Source: Steromphala cineraria
Lineage: Eukaryota; Mollusca; Gastropoda; Trochida; Trochidae
Length of the DNA: 64,000 nucleotides
Reading direction: 5' to 3'
NCBI GenBank assembly: GCA_916613615.1
Contig: OU744735.1
Span: 40,931,468-40,995,467 of the forward strand
Below, one piece after another: positions 32,289 through 44,893 of this stretch (the stretch's first letter is position 1; every line of letters starts with the position of its first letter). The notes beneath the pieces were generated by a model that saw nothing but the letters and a program-made list of their open reading frames with translations, was not told the origin of the DNA and searched no databases. The position numbers and the translations under genes were made by a program.

Positions 32289-32756
32289 TACAACTGTCAT
32301 TTGAAATACGATGTAACTAATTAAATCAATACGTTTGTTCTAGTTCATATCATGAAACGATTACAACTCTTTTAATCAAGGCACACTATATAACATATAC
32401 AATCATATTAGAATTAATGAATTATTAGTAATAAATAACAAACTAAATGTATTTATCATAATTGTATAAAATCCAATATGAGTATTGATTACATTATCTA
32501 CACAATATGATTTTGGCTCAAAAGCTTACATCGACCTACGACTAATAATTATAACGTATAGCAAATTGCGGTGTTATGTGGGACATTCTCACCTTTTTAT
32601 TTTTTTTATTTTTCTTTTCTTATTGAGTGTTTTGATTTCCCTTATTTATTGACTGATTCGACCCAGATAATTTTTACCCTAACGGAAAAGCGCTAACCAA
32701 TGCACATTTTGGAATAACTGTATACATGTAGGGTGATCATCGTCGGCTTCTGGCTT

Positions 32757-32813
32757 CTCGCATTGTGTATATTTCACCGAGCTATCTTTGCGTTTATCAG
32801 GAATGAGGTACAT
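32757..32813 (-). pseudogene. 57-nt exon-like module, copy 4
   Basis: Nineteen open codons, MYLIPDKRKDSSVKYTQCE, aligned without gaps to the other copies and preceded by GAGTGTTTACAG. The donor GT is replaced by AAG. The flank 32815-32935 matches the flank of the copies at 9.2 and 21.8 kb (CCTGTGAGCT, GAGCCGGGG). It is probably a diverged relic. Confidence 0.45.
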
Positions 32814-32935
32814 CTGTAAACACTCAGTCATTGAGAGTAATTATGAAACTTCCGAAAGCTCCTGAGACCTTTGATAATAACTCTGATAGCTCACAGGAAG
32901 TCAAAAAAGAGGAGCCGGGGATAATAAATCCTACC

Positions 32936-33600
32936 ATAAATGTCAAAAATGTGATAATCGTTTTGAAGAATGTTTCAAAACCTTAATTTTTATCAATGAT
33001 CTTCTTGACTGACATATTGGATAAATAGATTCTTGGACAAAAAATAAGATCAAATTATCTTTCATATTAGATAACAATAAATATGATACTGGTGATCGTA
33101 AATGCTAGCACATACTGTTATTAAGATGTCACTGAATTAAATCACAAAATAATTTGTACACATCTCGTTTATTCCCATGTCAAAAATAGTTATTACAATA
33201 ACAATACACTAGCATACAAAGATGTTAATGTCTTACGTGTGCAATTACTTCAGAACTCCTGACATTGAACTTTAACCTTGAATGTAAACATGTGAAAAGA
33301 AGTCACTCGGGGCGCAAATAAGAAGCTATCCACAAAAGTTTAAACGTTTAAGGGGAAAAGTTAATGACTAATGAAATCACGTTAACCGGAAACCTCACAA
33401 CACTGATAGCAACCCGCGGAGCTGCGAGTACGGGCACTTCCTAACAGGGACGTTATTAAAAAGAACTGTACAACAACGCCTCAGACATACTCTGTCATCT
33501 GGAAAGGCAGTACTCAAACCATTCTCTCGCTACACAGCCAGACTAAGTCATGAACTGTTGATCGAGCCTCTGATCTTATTAGACCAAATCCTTTGGTTTC
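32936..33600. other. Noncoding stretch
   Basis: No supported gene, RNA or repeat end. Confidence 0.5.
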
Positions 33601-34500
33601 GGCTGATATGTGTTCATTGATTTTTTTACATAAATGTCAAAGGTCAATGTCACAAAGACATTGCTATGTTATTCCTTTTGGCTAAAACTAAAGCTTCTAT
33701 CTGTCCACTCTTTGGACTTCTTCTCCAGTATAAAAGGCCTAGAAAGCTGAAATCTTGTGCACAGACGGATCATAACTTAAAGCTTTGGTGACTCTGTGAT
33801 CCCTTATAAGGGCCACTAATGTAAGCCATAATACCCTAATGCCCCAAACACCTTTTTTAATCGTCTCCCCCAGAAGCACAGGACCTAGAATGCTGAAACG
33901 TTGTGTAGAGACTCCTTAGGAAATTGGGATTCTGAATTGTACACTTGTTGATCCTGTGGATCCTACTAAGAGGGGAACTACATTGACCACACTCTTGAGC
34001 ATAATTTATTTGAAGCCCAATCATGTACATAACCAATGGCTCTATTTTTTAGAATTCATATACATGTGTTATTGCTTATACCTCTGGGTCCCCAGCTGTC
34101 ACAAAGCCCTTAAGTGATCGTAAGTGTTTAAGGTAGCCTTAGTGCAATGTTCAAGAATATGAGTTAAGGTCAACCTTAGAAAAGGTTGCTTTGTGAAAGG
34201 AGGCCCTGAAGAATTATTCTCACATAACATTCAAGGTCAAAGATCAAGGTCACGAGCTTTTAAATCACTAAAACTTGTATTCATAAAGGAGCTCCAAAAT
34301 GGTACATATCATCTTTTGAAAAAATACAAAATTTTGGGAAAAGGCTTTAGCTACAATCACTCAAAGGTCAAGATCACAGCAAGGTCACATGCAGCTTTGG
34401 CATAGATCAGCGACAATGCTGTTTTGAAAACTACAACTGTATTAGCTTTATTACATGGTTTTATACTCATTGAAAAGTATTCATTGATTTTGTGACGTTA
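33601..34500 (+). repeat. Old AGGTCA-type repeat region
   Basis: Related to the array at 29-30 kb but eroded: GTCAAAGGTCAATGTCACAAAG at about 33636, TCAAGGTCAAAGATCAAGGT at about 34232, and CACTCAAAGGTCAAGATCAC plus AGCAAGGTCAC at about 34355. Two related segments at 33715-33780 and 33865-33915 share TCTCC…AG…CCTAGAA…GCTGAAA. The 70-codon ORF here is repeat-derived. Confidence 0.65.
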
Positions 34501-35235
34501 CAAACCATCAATGGCCATTAATAATTTATTAAACAACTATCATAATGATTCAATGTACATTATTCGTTTACAAGAAAAAACTTCTCTGTTCATTTAGGAC
34601 ATGAAGATTTAGGACATGAAGCGACAGGATTTTTATGCAAAAATCAAAATCTAATGAAAACCTTTCTGCAGTCGGCTGGTCGGGGGAATAATAAAAAAAA
34701 CAATTGTTGTTTCTTGCCGCAATGTACAATCTTAACGTCAACATCTTTATAGCTCTTCAATCCGTCTCTGTCATTGTCTCGATCAATTAATTCTTTAACG
34801 ACTGTGTGAAATACCATAATCAATAACGAATCAAACCAACAACACACATAAATGATATTTTCCATTGATGCCTTAACTTGGATTTAGGTTTAGTATTCGA
34901 TTTCCTCCTTTTGAGTGACATGTTTTACACATTCCCATTTATTAATGTCAACGACTGGTATATAATGACTCAAATGGTGTCTATCTTCATCTATTTATGG
35001 GTTCTGCAAGTATTTTTAAACACGTCCGTTTTAGTTATAGAAAAGACAAATTTGTCTTTAACTGATATATTACAGACGTCATTTACATGTATATACCTTT
35101 AGGAGCGTTAATTAGGAACAATACCAAGTTGAACACAGAGTGATTCGATGTCAATCAACAGTCTTCTGAATCAATCGGAGCGAACACAATGGCCTCAACC
35201 TGTTCAAACAAATAGTGAGTTTTTTCTTATTTTTT
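34501..35235. other. Noncoding stretch
   Basis: Includes a two-copy TTTAGGACATGAAG at about 34595-34622. Short ORFs at 34644-34865 (minus) and 34878-35102 (plus) have no recognisable domain. Nothing else seen. Confidence 0.5.
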
Positions 35236-35435
35236 TATGCCCCCGAAACTTAGATTCCTGGGTGTATAATTTTCCCCCGGTCCGTCTGTACGTTTGTCAA
35301 AAAAAACGTTGCTTATAGCTTTTGATCGGTTGAGGTAGACCTTTGATATTTCACATGTGCATCTGTCATAATAAGACTTTTCAGATGAGGTGATAACTTT
35401 TGACCTCGTGACCTTGACCTTGGCGTCGGGGGCAT
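35236..35435. mobile_element. 200-bp MITE-like element, GCCCCCGA ends
   Basis: Starts TATGCCCCCGAA and ends TCGGGGGCAT, short inverted repeats. The interior includes GACCTCGTGACCTTGACCTT, again AGGTCA half-sites on the other strand. No coding potential. Target duplication not evident. Confidence 0.65.
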
Positions 35436-35900
35436 CAGTGTTTCACAAACATAGCCTGTTGATTAATAATACGTCTTTAACTAGACGCACAACTCAATTC
35501 GACAGGCAGAAGCAACATGTACTCTAGATTTGAGTCTATATCTCACTATACTTTTCGATCCCCTTTCTTACTGATCTATCGACTCTCTTTTGTATAGCCA
35601 TATCCACCCATTGAATAGTTGAACTATCGATGACAACCCATTAAATCAACACTCACTCCTTGTAAAGTTCCGAGAAAACATACAAGCCAAATTGTTATTT
35701 GATATAGTATACAAGGTACAGAAAGAAAATGCATATTCAAACTCCTGAAAAACCCTTACAAATAAAATGATTTGAAACACTTGTTACGACCACGTTTTAT
35801 TGTGTGTTATGCGTTCATCGAGAAAACAATGCACTCCCTGTATGGTAATTGAGTACTATGTGATTTGCATGTGAACCAATATACCACCATGTCCATTCTT
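35436..35900. other. Noncoding stretch
   Basis: No gene, RNA or repeat end recognised. Confidence 0.5.
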
Positions 35901-35919
35901 ATTTGAAGAGAATTTATTA

Positions 35920-36400
35920 CGCTCTCAGAAACGGACTACATCGGTTTGGACTCCGTGCACATCGAATTTTAAGAAAACACTACCTCGGCTGCAGTGATAC
36001 AGTCATCAGATATCGTCTGTAGAAGCACATGTAAATCCTTTAAATGGATTAAATCCGAATTCAACCTGTCTCATTCATGTCTCAGGCCTCAAGTGGGGGT
36101 TGAGTCATTATATGGGTTGACAGAAACAGACTGAAACCGAACTGAACGTTTGTCCAAGGCAAGCTAACTCGTGTCGGACACCGTGACCATTTTGTTAACC
36201 CTGTGCCTCCTGACATATTAGAAATGACATCATTTTATAACAGAACAACGCTCGAGTTTACACAGCATTGGTTGTATAGATGTTACAGTAGGGCAATCAC
36301 CTTATCATTCTCCCATTGAACACATAGGGGATGAAATGGAGAGGAAGGCAAAATTGGACGTGTCATAACTTATACAGTTTCTTAAATGAACCAAAAGCAA
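35920..36400 (+). pseudogene. Tc1-like transposase relic, highly decayed
   Basis: Short recognisable blocks in order but in different frames: LRAHRILRKHYLGCSDTVIR (end of the HTH region, about 35950-36010), a block with GVSHYMG-like then KLTRVGHRDHFVNPVPP (about 36100-36220, the segment after the VMVWG motif in Tc1 proteins), and SPIEHIGDEMERK (about 36315-36350), the final catalytic Glu box. Many stops and shifts. It is older than the relic at 25 kb. Confidence 0.65.
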
Positions 36401-36433
36401 TTCAATTATTCAATTATAGCACAGTCTCTCCCC

Positions 36434-36762
36434 ACAGAGGCAGATCAAGTATTAAATGTTAATACAGCCTCTGTTATATTACGCCGAGTTAGCGGGATAG
36501 AATGAGAGACGCCTGATTGGAGGCAACCAAAGTTAGTTGTGCAGTCAGGAACGCCGTTCTTAAATTATCCTTTTGACTACTTAATGATGCCAAAGACATT
36601 GTGATATGAACCACCCTTTCCATGCGAGAAGCGTTGTCATTTGATAAAGAAATTCAAATGGATTGTGGTGCATTTTTTTCCGCCAGTAGAAACTGCCGGG
36701 ATTTCGGCGTAATAGAACAGAGGCTGTATCAACATTTCTTGACTTGATCTGACTCTGTTCAA
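36434..36762. repeat. Inverted repeat, about 55-60 bp arms
   Basis: 36434-36487 (AATACAGCCTCTGTTATATT and flanks) pairs with about 36703-36762 on the other strand, with several mismatches, around a 215-nt middle. Probably a foldback MITE; no target duplication found. Confidence 0.65.
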
Positions 36763-37408
36763 AGAATAAAACAATATTGATATTTCTTGACATATTTCAC
36801 TTTAACGTAGTGACACTTTAACTTAGAAGTGAAAAAATACGTAAAACATTTATATGGTGCCTAATCGTAAATCTATGGTAATCTATTATATTGCTACAAC
36901 ATTGTTAAGTAGCCGACAGATTTACACCATGTTTGGTGATGCATCAGCTTCCTTTATGGCCACATAGAGTGATGAATCAACTGCCAAGAATATTTACATC
37001 ATCATCCGTTAGTTTACAATACATCTTTTTACCTCAATCGATATTATTGTTGCATATTTAATTGCAAGCAAACCGTTTATACATTACAAGGTTTGCTCGG
37101 ACTACACTTTATTTTGATATTCGTCAATTTCGAATTGTTTTATTTCTAATGGTTTCATCAGGCAAGTTAAACATATGATACTTTGGGTGAGTTCTTATTT
37201 GGTCTCAGAAGCAAGTAGACCCAAACTGTTGCATCAAACAGCATTGACTTTTTCCAAAAGTATACAAATACTGATAGCAATGGTAGTCATATAGCAATAA
37301 CTTGACGTTTAAGTAATTTGAATGCTTCGTCACAGTCGAGTCGTAGCCTGTGTTATTAATAATAACATATTATCAACGTAACTAATAATATGGGGGATGT
37401 TATATGTA
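36763..37408. other. Noncoding stretch
   Basis: No supported feature. Confidence 0.5.
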
Positions 37409-38106
37409 AAGATTACACAAGTCCTACTCATACACAAATCTATTGACAAGATGAATAAAAAGTTCCGAACCACACTTTTAATTAGTTCAATCTCAAAATT
37501 CATCAAAGAAATGCTTACCTTCATGTATATAATATTGCTGTTGTGTATATGGCCTGGGTGTTAGTCCGGTAAGCTTCAGTATCCTCTGCAGTTTTCTTCT
37601 AATGTCCAGGACGATGATCTACATTATATCTCTCTATGACGGTAACTTCATATAACAAGTCCCAAATGTCTTTTCAAATGTCCTACGAGGGTTTTATAAA
37701 ATCAAATCACATCAACAGATTACATAAGTCCTACTCAAGCACAATTGTATTCAATGGATGAACTAAAAGTCCCTAACCACAGTTTTAATTAGTTTCATCT
37801 CCGAACTCATCAAAGAAGATTTACCAATATCATCTTGTCCTTCTTTATGGCTTCTATGTCAGACAAGCAGAGCACAGTATAGTCTGCAGTTATCTTCTAT
37901 TATCAAGAACGTTCCACACTAAATCACGCGGGGACTTCATCGACTTGAACTTCATATAACAGGTCCCAAATGTCTTTTCACATGTTTATAAAATCAAATC
38001 AAATCAAACAGATCACATAAGTCCTACTCAAGCACAATAAAAAGTTCCGAAGCACAAATTTAATTAGTTTCATTTCAGAACATCACAGAAGAATTACCAA
38101 TAGTGA
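37409..38106. repeat. Tandem repeat, about 300-bp unit
   Basis: Two units and a partial third: starts near 37409, 37716 and 38007, marked by ACATAAGTCCTACTCAAGCA, TTTAATTAGTTTCATCTC and GTCCCAAATGTCTTTTCA. Units diverge by substitutions and small indels. The 64-codon ORF on the minus strand is not kept in the other units, so a coding role is unlikely. Confidence 0.8.
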
Positions 38107-39362
38107 TTTTTACTCCTGTTTTACTGATCACATGTTTATTGTCAATGTCAATAAAGAGGATTATTTATATTTGAATTACTTATTAAATCAGAAATATTCC
38201 CATTGGATATGACACTGTCTTGTAAGAGGATTATATAAAATTGATGCATGCTTTATTCGATAGCGTAGTTCGGCTATGCTCTGGTTGTATGTGCAATGTC
38301 TCTTGTTACGTACAAACTTCAATCAAGAGGAAACAAAATATTTTTTACAGAACATTGCAAAATGTACTCGTTGAATTAATGATGAAGCTTAAGGTAATAA
38401 TGAAAAGAATGCTTTTGAATGATATACTTGCAATGCGTATTCTACCGCTGCATATCCGGTTATTGATTGATAATAAGTTGATATTCTAATTGCTTTCTCC
38501 AAAACCAGATGTCTGGTTTCCTAAAATATTTGTAACAACTGTTGTAAAAGACCCAATTTGAAAACAGAAAGGCAGTGTAATTGTCTGTCAAAAAAACAAG
38601 GATCTGTCAAATTTCAATTCCTCATCCGTCATAAAACCATATGCAACCTGTTACAGATTGTTGTTGCCCACATATTGGATTACAGATTGTCCGGTTCTTT
38701 ATAGCCCTCTTGACAAGTTATATTCTGATAAGTATATCGTCAGAAGTGTTTTTATTCGTTCCCATAGTAACATTGGGATATAATTTCAATGAAAAGCAAC
38801 AGAAACTAAACTGATAAACACATAAAGGATATCTATATATCATTGGTAGTAAACTGCCTGTAATGTTTTAAGCTACAAATGTAAGACTGTCATTGTCGTC
38901 ATCGTATCTGTATCGTTAATCAACTTTTAATTCGTATTTTAATGATCATGATCTGCTATGAATGTGTCTTATACCGCTTATTATCAGGTGATTTATTCAT
39001 CATTAAGATTAAGAACATAATTGCAATTTTATCATTTAAGTTCGTTTTAGGCCTTTCTCCTGGCTGATCAGAAATGTCATCAAAACTCTCATGATTTATT
39101 GATATACACTTTCCTGTCAATAAGCTTCAATGAAAATGTCCGTCGAATGTCATTAGACATTTCCAGCAACATTTTGAACATTTACATTCAAGTGTTTAGA
39201 TAAAGTATATTTAATGAATAGAGGTATAACAAACACAAAGTCAGTGTGACCGTCTTAATCTAATTCCTTCTCCGATAACTTAACGGACAAAATTTCTGAC
39301 TGTTCGAATAAAAATCATTACACATCCAATTCCAATTATATCAAAGATGCATGCATATTTTT
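38107..39362. other. Noncoding stretch
   Basis: Contains an 82-codon plus ORF at 38241-38489 without recognisable motif. Nothing else seen. Confidence 0.5.
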
Positions 39363-39430
39363 ATATCACTGAGATGTTTTATTTGTATGTCACTGAAATG
39401 TTTTATTTGTATGTCACTGAAATGTTTTAT
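39363..39430. repeat. 24-bp minisatellite, about 2.8 copies
   Basis: Unit ATGTCACTGAAATGTTTTAT plus TTGT; the first copy has two substitutions and the third is incomplete. Confidence 0.92.
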
Positions 39431-42400
39431 CAACAACACATGCATGCAAGCTTTAAGACTCATTTATCATTGCATGGATGAATTCTCCATTTACTGATTA
39501 TATCCCTTTTCGTGCAATTACCATGATAGTTTAGATAGCTTTGATGAAGCTTGGAATGTGAGCGCAATCCATGCTGTACGGTTTCTTCTTTGTCATCCAG
39601 TACTACTTTAAACATGCGTGATGATAACTGTTTAATATCTGAATGTTTTCACCAACGTCAAATTGTCAAAAACAGATTTGTTAGATATTGCCGAGTGATC
39701 TTATTTCATATTGTAATATACAGTATCTGTGATCCTTATATTTTGTTTTCCCAAAGTGTGTGGGTATTTTATGTTCCAATTTTAAAAATGAGGAGGCGTG
39801 CACATTGTTTTAAATTCAAATGATCTTGATAAATTCCCATGCAATATTTTCCTTTTGGCTACAGAAGCGTATTTTAATTTGCAAAGCTCCTTCCATGTTT
39901 CGGAATGATTTTTTTAATTTTATTTGTAAATACTGTAATTTAAGCGATTAACTATTTGACGTACTCTATGCATTAACGTCACAAATAATACGTTCAATGT
40001 TATAGATGTACTCCAATGATAAACAACTTCAAGCTTTAAAGTATTAATTGAATATTTTCCTTTCGGAATGAGTTCTAGTATAAACGTTGCAAAAATATGT
40101 TTATGATTCGCTTAACAGCCATGTCAAGGCCTATTAAAACTAGAGAAGTCAATAACATGTATGTGGTTTGGATAAAGCAAAGCTTTCGTGTTTGTGAATG
40201 TGTTTCAATAGGCATTGTCCTGTTGCAAAGCAAATGAAATTCTACTTTGTTCACTATATTGCAATCTACCTGGCCTTCACAAAAAGCAGAAAACTTTCTC
40301 TGAATCAAAGAGCGTCGATAACCCCAATCACCTCAAAGGTATGCAATACATGGCTGTATCCCCCTGTCCATTTGCTCATCAGTCTCTTATCATGTCGTTT
40401 CCGGAGCAGAACTAACTAACTAAATTATAAGACCTAGCTCATTGAAACGTGGTATGTGCTTTACTCATAATGTGTCGTTATGTTATGTGCCTTTTGCATT
40501 TACTTCGGATTTCTATTTTGATGGTCTACATTGAAACTAGATTTGAAGTTTTGTTTCCAGAACAGAACTCAAACACTATAAAACCTGCTACATCAATAAA
40601 CTCGATAATTGGATCAATCAACATTTGAACAAGTGCAGTTTTAGGCTTTCAACTATATTATTTGGTATATTTCTCATTTTGGTGGTTTTACTGAATTTCA
40701 TTCTCATTCACAAGATATATTTTTATGTCCTGAGCTGTAAAATTGTCCAATATAGAGTGTAAATGTAAACGGTAGAACATTGCTTGAACAATTATTTTCG
40801 ATTCCTGTCTATTTACCTATATTCTACCATCATGACCCCCTGTATATTATTCAGTGTCTTGTGATGACGAAACGTATATAGTAACATTTTTATTGGAGAT
40901 TCCCACAGCGAGTCCTATATAAATAGTAAAGGTGTCGAAATGCAAATTCTTTTACAAATTCATTGAGACACAAATAAAATGAAGATGTGAAAACTGCCGC
41001 TAAAACAAACGAGACTGTTATGTACATTAGTTATTTATTTTCATAAATATCACTGAGCAAAATATACATATACCAAGTAAAACGTACATCTAGCGATCAT
41101 AATATGACAAATTTACAGACAAAAATATGAAATAGGATTGATATTAATTAATAATAGTTTACACCAATATGGAATATCGATGTACACCAGCAGATCATTG
41201 TTTATAATGCAACAAAATCTATGACTACATACATCACTGCAACCGTATGATTGTACAGCTCCATTAAAATCAACAATACTATTATTTACAATACATTGAG
41301 AATCATAAACGACATAATCTATGTTGAAACTGTTTAGATTAAATGACATTCAATCGAAAATATTCTTCGGTAATTCCAAATATAAAACATGATGGATTTT
41401 TGCAATCAGATACCTTCACCGATCCTTATGTTTACCTCATCGTATCTAACCTAAAAGTTGAAATCACTGTTGATTTGGACAAAGAGGTTGTCCCGACCCC
41501 ATGGGACAGCCCCTTAACCCAATCTACCAGGTCAGAAGGATACAATCACAAATTTTATTAGTCTTTCTTGGACTTCCAGGACTGGCATTCCATCGCCACA
41601 ATTCTATAGAACTAGTGATGAAGTTTTGCAAATTGTCTTCTTTATTTATGAGTCTCGGATGACTCTATGTATTGCAGGATCATCCATGGAATTGGATATC
41701 GTTCACAATGCTTCTTTCCAATCATATGAAGCAATGAAAATATTATTGATCTTCATAAAGCATAATCTTTCTTTTTATTATCACCCTTTCTACAATCAAT
41801 ATTAAACATCAAGTTAGGTAACACGAATATTCAGAATAACAACCTTTTGACAAATACTGACCAGAAATAAATGAAGGATATTGGCATTGTTTGAGTTTAC
41901 ATCTCCTCACAACACATGAATTGAAATAATTAAATATATTAAAATATTTCCATTTGTCAAATTATGCCTCCGACATATAACACACAGTTATGCATTACAA
42001 TACACAACAAGTGTAGAACGTTTGAATAACATATATGTTGTTCCTTACCTTATTCCTCTCAATATGTAATATTCGTATAGAATGCATATCATTTATTCTC
42101 CAATTTGTATTTTGTACGCAAGGCGCCGTGCGGTAGATAATGGTTCTCCGGCATCTTTTGATGAAGAGGATATTAATAATGTGGAAACGTTATAACCACA
42201 TATCTCCTGTCTTGTATGAAATGACTTCTACACCAGGGACCGGCGCATGGATTTTACTGTTCAATTCCACTGTTATTGTCTCCAGTTATCAATCCAGTTA
42301 TCCATCTTGTATCTGAAGAGGTTTTATGAAAGCTTCAAGAACATCAGTTTTCATCACTGCTTGAGACGGACAGTCTGTGCGCCTAGCTCATGCGTTAAAC

Positions 42401-43311
42401 AACTTTAACAAGCATATACTCACGTCTCCAAAATCAAGTCTTCCTAAACGCATTTCATATTACTTGTATGCACAACACGTCGAGAAGTGGGAACTTGTTT
42501 TGAAACCAAAATAATGTTAACTTTAGGTTAAGCTCAAATACTAGCACTGTTCATGATCGCATTGTCAATTTCTGGAAATGATGGTAAACTCGGTCCAGAA
42601 CTGACCAAGTTGAGCGGTCTTGAATGTAGAGTATAGTCTTACTATAAAATAAAGATTAGCACTTTGGACAGTTAGTACAAGCCTGGTAATAATTTATATT
42701 TCTACAAACTCCTTCTTAACGTTTTAACAATCTATCAGAACGAATAACTCAGTGGGATGACCTTTCTAGCTATACATGCCAAATTTACAGACGCCGGCGT
42801 GAATATATCAGTCTTGGAATCGGTTGAGGATTTCAATTTTTGACAGGTTAAGCTTCAGAAGGTTGCGATGGTATATCTCTTCCTTATGGAGTAGTTCGTG
42901 GACAAACCTTAACAGCACGGACGTGTAACTTCAACTTTAACTTTATTTCACTAAGTCGATGAATTTATTCATCAGTTCAGACAAGGAATACCATTGATAA
43001 TAATGCTAAATCAAACCCAAGTCAAACCTGTAGCAAAAGACTTAAGAAAAGAACTGATGATTGCCTAGGCATAACTTCAATCGCAAAAAAATTATTTTGA
43101 ATTAACAAAATTCGTAAGGTTACCAAGAATAAAGGTCCCTTTCGTCAAAAATCCTCATAATATCATACGTGGATCTTTGCTTAACTCACAGCTCATGCTT
43201 GATGAACAAAGCATTCATTGATGCGCTTTTCTTCAGACAGCAGGATGTGAATTATACAGATGTGGAATTGAGAGCTTTCGCTGCGTCTCGGTGACGCCGG
43301 TCCCGCGCTAG
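39431..43311. other. Region 3' of the GPCR gene, no other gene seen
   Basis: About 3.9 kb. It should include the receptor's 3' UTR (minus strand, from 43311 downward). Short ORFs at 39551, 40198 and 41343 have no recognisable domains. No RNA gene was found. Confidence 0.45.
42942..42947 (-). terminator. Candidate poly(A) signal for the GPCR
   Basis: AATAAA on the minus strand, about 365 nt after the receptor stop. The surrounding sequence (GTGAAATAAAGTTAAAGTTG) also resembles a retroposon tail, so the assignment is uncertain. Confidence 0.25.
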
Positions 43312-43536
43312 TCAAATCTGTGACGTCTCTGTCATTTCGGTAGATCGACGAAAGAGTCTCTTCTGTTCCTCTCGGTTGAAGTTGTAGCGGACTGCAGGGT
43401 TCCTGTTCATGCTACAACGACGGAAGGTCTGGTTGCCGTCTTCGCTGTAATAGTCGTACTCCTTCTTGTATTCCTTCTGGGCACACTTGAAGGGACACAT
43501 CGAGAACAGGATTCTGAACTCGCGCTTGAATTTCTC
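43312..43536 (-). CDS. Kinin-receptor-like GPCR, last exon
   Basis: Cytoplasmic tail of a rhodopsin-family neuropeptide receptor, 74 codons plus TGA. The acceptor is CTGTCAG at 43537-43543. It opens EKFKREFRILFSMCPFKC: helix 8 directly after TM7, with Cys residues that could be palmitoylated. The rest is basic and polar (KEYKKEYDYYSEDGNQTF, later REEQKRLFRRSTEMTETSQI) with Ser/Thr sites suited to phosphorylation. Joining it to the preceding exon gives GLLN-EKFKREF in phase 0. EKFKREF after a YNPFIYG motif is a typical leucokinin-receptor feature. The tail is much shorter than in insect kinin receptors. Confidence 0.88.
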   Translation of the reverse strand, partial: EKFKREFRILFSMCPFKCAQKEYKKEYDYYSEDGNQTFRRCSMNRNPAVRYNFNREEQKRLFRRSTEMTETSQI

Positions 43537-44802
43537 CTGACAGGAACAAAGGAAATTAGATTCAACAATCATTGATGACAAAACATAATTTAATTTATTT
43601 AGGATCTCCTAAGTAATTGTAGGAAATCCATCGAAATTGATTGTAATTGATGATCATTCCATTCAAAACATAAAATATTTGGTAAGACAAGGAAATATTT
43701 GTTCTACTTTCAAGTCTCACCTCAATATATTCTTATTTCTAAGATAGTGACATTATTTGCGTTAGGGCATGGCATAGTGTTGTGGAGTCAAGCGCATTAC
43801 AAATGTCATATCTTATTTAATTTGAAATATTCTACAAGACATCGTTATCACGAACGAGACGGAATGTGTACAAATGCGTCAATTATGAAGTATTTATATA
43901 CTCCGAAAAATTATGTGTGTTTGTATTTAGGAAGTTGCTGTGTTTCAGTCAATATAAGTTGAACATAATAAAATCAAATGAATATTGGAGAAAAGGATAT
44001 TTCTTAATGTAAAAGAGATGTCTTTCGATTGACCATTTGGATTGTAAAACTTCATCTGTGTACGTCATGTTTTTATAAGTAAACGACCACATTTAAATAC
44101 TCCAATTTCAAGACCTTACATATATATTTGTTTTCCATTATTTCTTGGTTGCCTTAAACAGGTCACAGGTCAGTCAATACTTTTCCTAACAAGATTATGA
44201 ACAAGGGCTTTTTACTCGTGTAATATAACAGAACAGTGATATAACATATAACATTATACAATTATTGACTTCAGTTGAGGGGAATCCAATGATTTATTGA
44301 CCTCGGAACAGTTATGTTCACCGAGGCGATAGCCGAGGTAAACAAAAGTTTCCGAGGTCAATAAACCATTGGATTCACCGATAACTGAAGTCAACAACTG
44401 TTTTATTATATGATTTATGAACGTTTCAGTTATTTCAAATATTTTAATTTTTTTGGAAGCAACTCTTTACGGCGCTCCTCGTAGTGGCGATCTATTTTTA
44501 GCTCCAGGTCATTGGATTGTTATGTTGACCTCGCGTGACGTTTCCCGCGGTTAACATAAGGTTTGATCATTGTCGGTGACCACCTTCCTCTACCAATCAG
44601 AAGACAGATCACTCGTTCATCATATAATAAATGTGTTTGTCACACACAAACTATTTGATATCGTTACATTAGTTCAGGCGATGATCCGTTCTTCATGATT
44701 TGTGTGAACTTTACCAATTACAGTTGAAATAATCATTGCTCATTGTAGTGCATTTTTAAATATTCTATTATTTAGAACAATTTATTATACGTCTATACTT
44801 AC
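43537..44802 (-). other. GPCR intron between TM7 and tail exons
   Basis: Phase-0 intron of 1,266 bp with donor GTAAGTA and acceptor TCAG. It hosts the foldback element at 44265-44394. The 87-codon plus ORF at 43699-43962 shows no domain. Confidence 0.8.
44265..44394. mobile_element. Foldback element inside GPCR intron
   Basis: Arms 44265-44307 and 44351-44394 pair over about 43 nt (ATTGACCTCGGA against TCCGAGGTCAAT, and outward). The loop has a second small inverted repeat, GTTCACCGAGGCGATAGCC. The motif set (GACCTCGG, CCGAGGCGATAGCCGAGG) is familiar from bivalve genomic repeats. Non-coding. Confidence 0.75.
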
Positions 44803-44893
44803 ATTGAGCAGTCCATAGATGAAAGGGTTGTAACAAGAGTTACTCATTGCGAACCAGTTTGAACAAAGCCAAATGATGTTGATATATGGATAC
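44803..44893 (-). CDS. Kinin-receptor-like GPCR, TM7 exon
   Basis: 91-bp exon with acceptor ATTCCAG and donor GTAAGTA. After completing an Arg codon split across the junction (AG|G), it encodes YPYINIIWLCSNWFAMSNSC then YNPFIYGLLN: extracellular loop 3 end and TM7 with the NPxxY motif (NPFIY), which is essential for receptor activation. WFAMSNSCYNPFIYG is the pattern of the tachykinin/kinin receptor group; W-C-x-x-W-x-AMSNSCYNPFIYG is closest to leucokinin receptors in my recollection. Phase 2 in, phase 0 out, consistent with both neighbours. Confidence 0.93.

Noticed and set aside
37409..38106. CRISPR-like array
   Set aside because: Units are long, diverged and contiguous without spacers, in animal DNA; ordinary tandem repeat.
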